Assembly: GCA_900544385.1 (NCBI GenBank)
Contig: UQVD01000099.1
Coordinates: 1 to 6,831 of the forward strand
From: an uncultured Collinsella sp.
Lineage (GTDB): Bacteria > Actinomycetota > Coriobacteriia > Coriobacteriales > Coriobacteriaceae
Length of the DNA stretch: 6,831 nucleotides
Reading direction: 5' to 3'
The position numbers and the translations under genes are program-made. The notes under the pieces are model-generated. The model searched no databases, had not been told where the DNA came from, and saw nothing but the letters and a program-made list of their open reading frames with translations. This document shows, piece by piece, positions 6,092 to 6,831 of the stretch. The first letter of the stretch is position 1, and every line of letters starts with the position of its first letter.

Positions 6092-6831
6092 ATGAGCACA
6101 CAGACCGAGCCCAAGCTCGTCACGCAAATCGACTTCGCCCGCGCCGGGCAAATCACACCGCAGATGAAAGAAGTCGCCGAGCGCGAGCATCGCGACCCCG
6201 AGTACATCCGTGAGCGCGTGGCCGACGGCCGCATCGCCATCCCCGCCAACATCGTGCATATCAAAAAGGGCATGCGCGCCTTTGGTGTCGGCGAGGGCCT
6301 TTCCACCAAGGTCAACGTCAACCTGGGCATCTCGGGCGACAAGGCCGATGCCGCCGAGGAGTGGAAGAAGGTCAAGATCGCCGAGGACTTTGGCGCCGAC
6401 GCCATCATGGACCTCTCCAACTCGGGCAAGACGCGCCAGTTCCGCCAGCAGCTCATCGACGAGACGCCGCTCATGGTGGGCACCGTCCCCATGTACGACG
6501 CCATCGGCTACATGGAAAAGCCGCTGGTCAAGCTCACCAAGGACGACCTGTTCGAGGTCGTGCGCGCGCACGCCGAGGACGGCGTGGACTTTATGACCAT
6601 CCACTGCGGCATCAACAAGTCGGTCACCAAGACTTTTAAGGAGACCGGCCGCCTGATGAACATCGTGAGCCGCGGCGGTTCACTGCTGTTTGGCTGGATG
6701 GAGGTCACCGGTAACGAGAACCCGTTCTATGAGTTCTACGACGAGTTGCTCGAAATCTGCCACGAGTACGACGTGACGATTTCGCTCGGCGACTCCTGCC
6801 GCCCGGGTTGCCTCTACGACTCCAACGACGC
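6092..6831 (+). CDS. thiC: Phosphomethylpyrimidine synthase ThiC, N-terminal part (runs off the window)
   Basis: First 246 codons, open to the right edge. ThiC is a radical SAM enzyme that rearranges aminoimidazole ribotide into hydroxymethylpyrimidine phosphate, the pyrimidine half of thiamine. It begins directly with the catalytic-barrel N-terminus (TQIDFARAGQITPQMKEVA, 11-29), so it is the short form lacking the extra N-terminal domain of the 631-residue E. coli enzyme. Family motifs are IPANIVH (50-56), KVNVNLGISGD (73-83), IMDLSNSGKTRQFR (105-118), VGTVPMYDAIGY (129-140), GVDFMTIHCGIN (164-175), IVSRGGSLLFGWM (191-203), NENPFYEFYDELLEIC (208-223) and SLGDSCRPGC (231-240). The C-terminal 4Fe-4S cysteines lie outside the window. 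The start ATG follows AAGGGAG at 8 nt inside the TPP riboswitch. BzaF-type hydroxybenzimidazole synthases are close paralogues, but the TPP element supports ThiC. Confidence 0.93.
   Translation, partial: MSTQTEPKLVTQIDFARAGQITPQMKEVAEREHRDPEYIRERVADGRIAIPANIVHIKKGMRAFGVGEGLSTKVNVNLGISGDKADAAEEWKKVKIAEDFGADAIMDLSNSGKTRQFRQQLIDETPLMVGTVPMYDAIGYMEKPLVKLTKDDLFEVVRAHAEDGVDFMTIHCGINKSVTKTFKETGRLMNIVSRGGSLLFGWMEVTGNENPFYEFYDELLEICHEYDVTISLGDSCRPGCLYDSND

Noticed and set aside
5921..6604. Upstream extension of the membrane-protein frame through the riboswitch and antisense to thiC
   Set aside because: The extension covers the TPP aptamer and thiC codons, while a good ribosome binding site precedes the ATG at 5920, which gives a sensible signal-anchor N-terminus.

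Overview
The window is a GC-rich stretch of bacterial chromosome, densely packed with ordinary housekeeping genes. Gene content (polA, an M18 aminopeptidase, yaaA, a short-form thiC under a TPP riboswitch), base composition and protein character suggest an anaerobic actinobacterium of the Coriobacteriia, most like Collinsella. That assignment is from recall of protein character only; no search was run.

Layout from left to right. Positions 1-87 hold the tail of whatever lies to the left, followed by a strong hairpin terminator (88-127) whose U-tract faces right. polA (DNA polymerase I) then runs leftward from 2905 to 155. It has an intact 5'-3' exonuclease and polymerase, but a proofreading domain that seems to have lost its metal-binding residues. 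A 165-bp divergent promoter region (2906-3070) separates polA from an M18 zinc aminopeptidase running rightward (3071-4468). That gap contains a perfect 10-bp inverted repeat bracketing a likely -10 element. After the aminopeptidase comes a 67-nt near-palindrome followed by a T-run, which sits almost against the ribosome binding site of yaaA (4572-5381). yaaA converges, 23 bp apart, on a leftward gene (5920-5405) for an unrecognised single-pass membrane-anchored protein. Divergent from that gene is a promoter, a TPP riboswitch (about 5993-6087) and the first 246 codons of thiC, which runs off the right edge.

There is no sign of a mobile element, CRISPR array, phage or defence island. The genes do not form one pathway: DNA replication and repair (PolA), peptide turnover (M18), peroxide and iron stress (YaaA), an unknown envelope protein, and thiamine pyrimidine synthesis (ThiC). 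The points most worth a second look are regulatory. They are the riboswitch whose conserved 3' segment doubles as the thiC Shine-Dalgarno, the palindrome between the aminopeptidase gene and yaaA, and the inverted repeat around the aminopeptidase promoter. I found no convincing candidate for a wholly new system.
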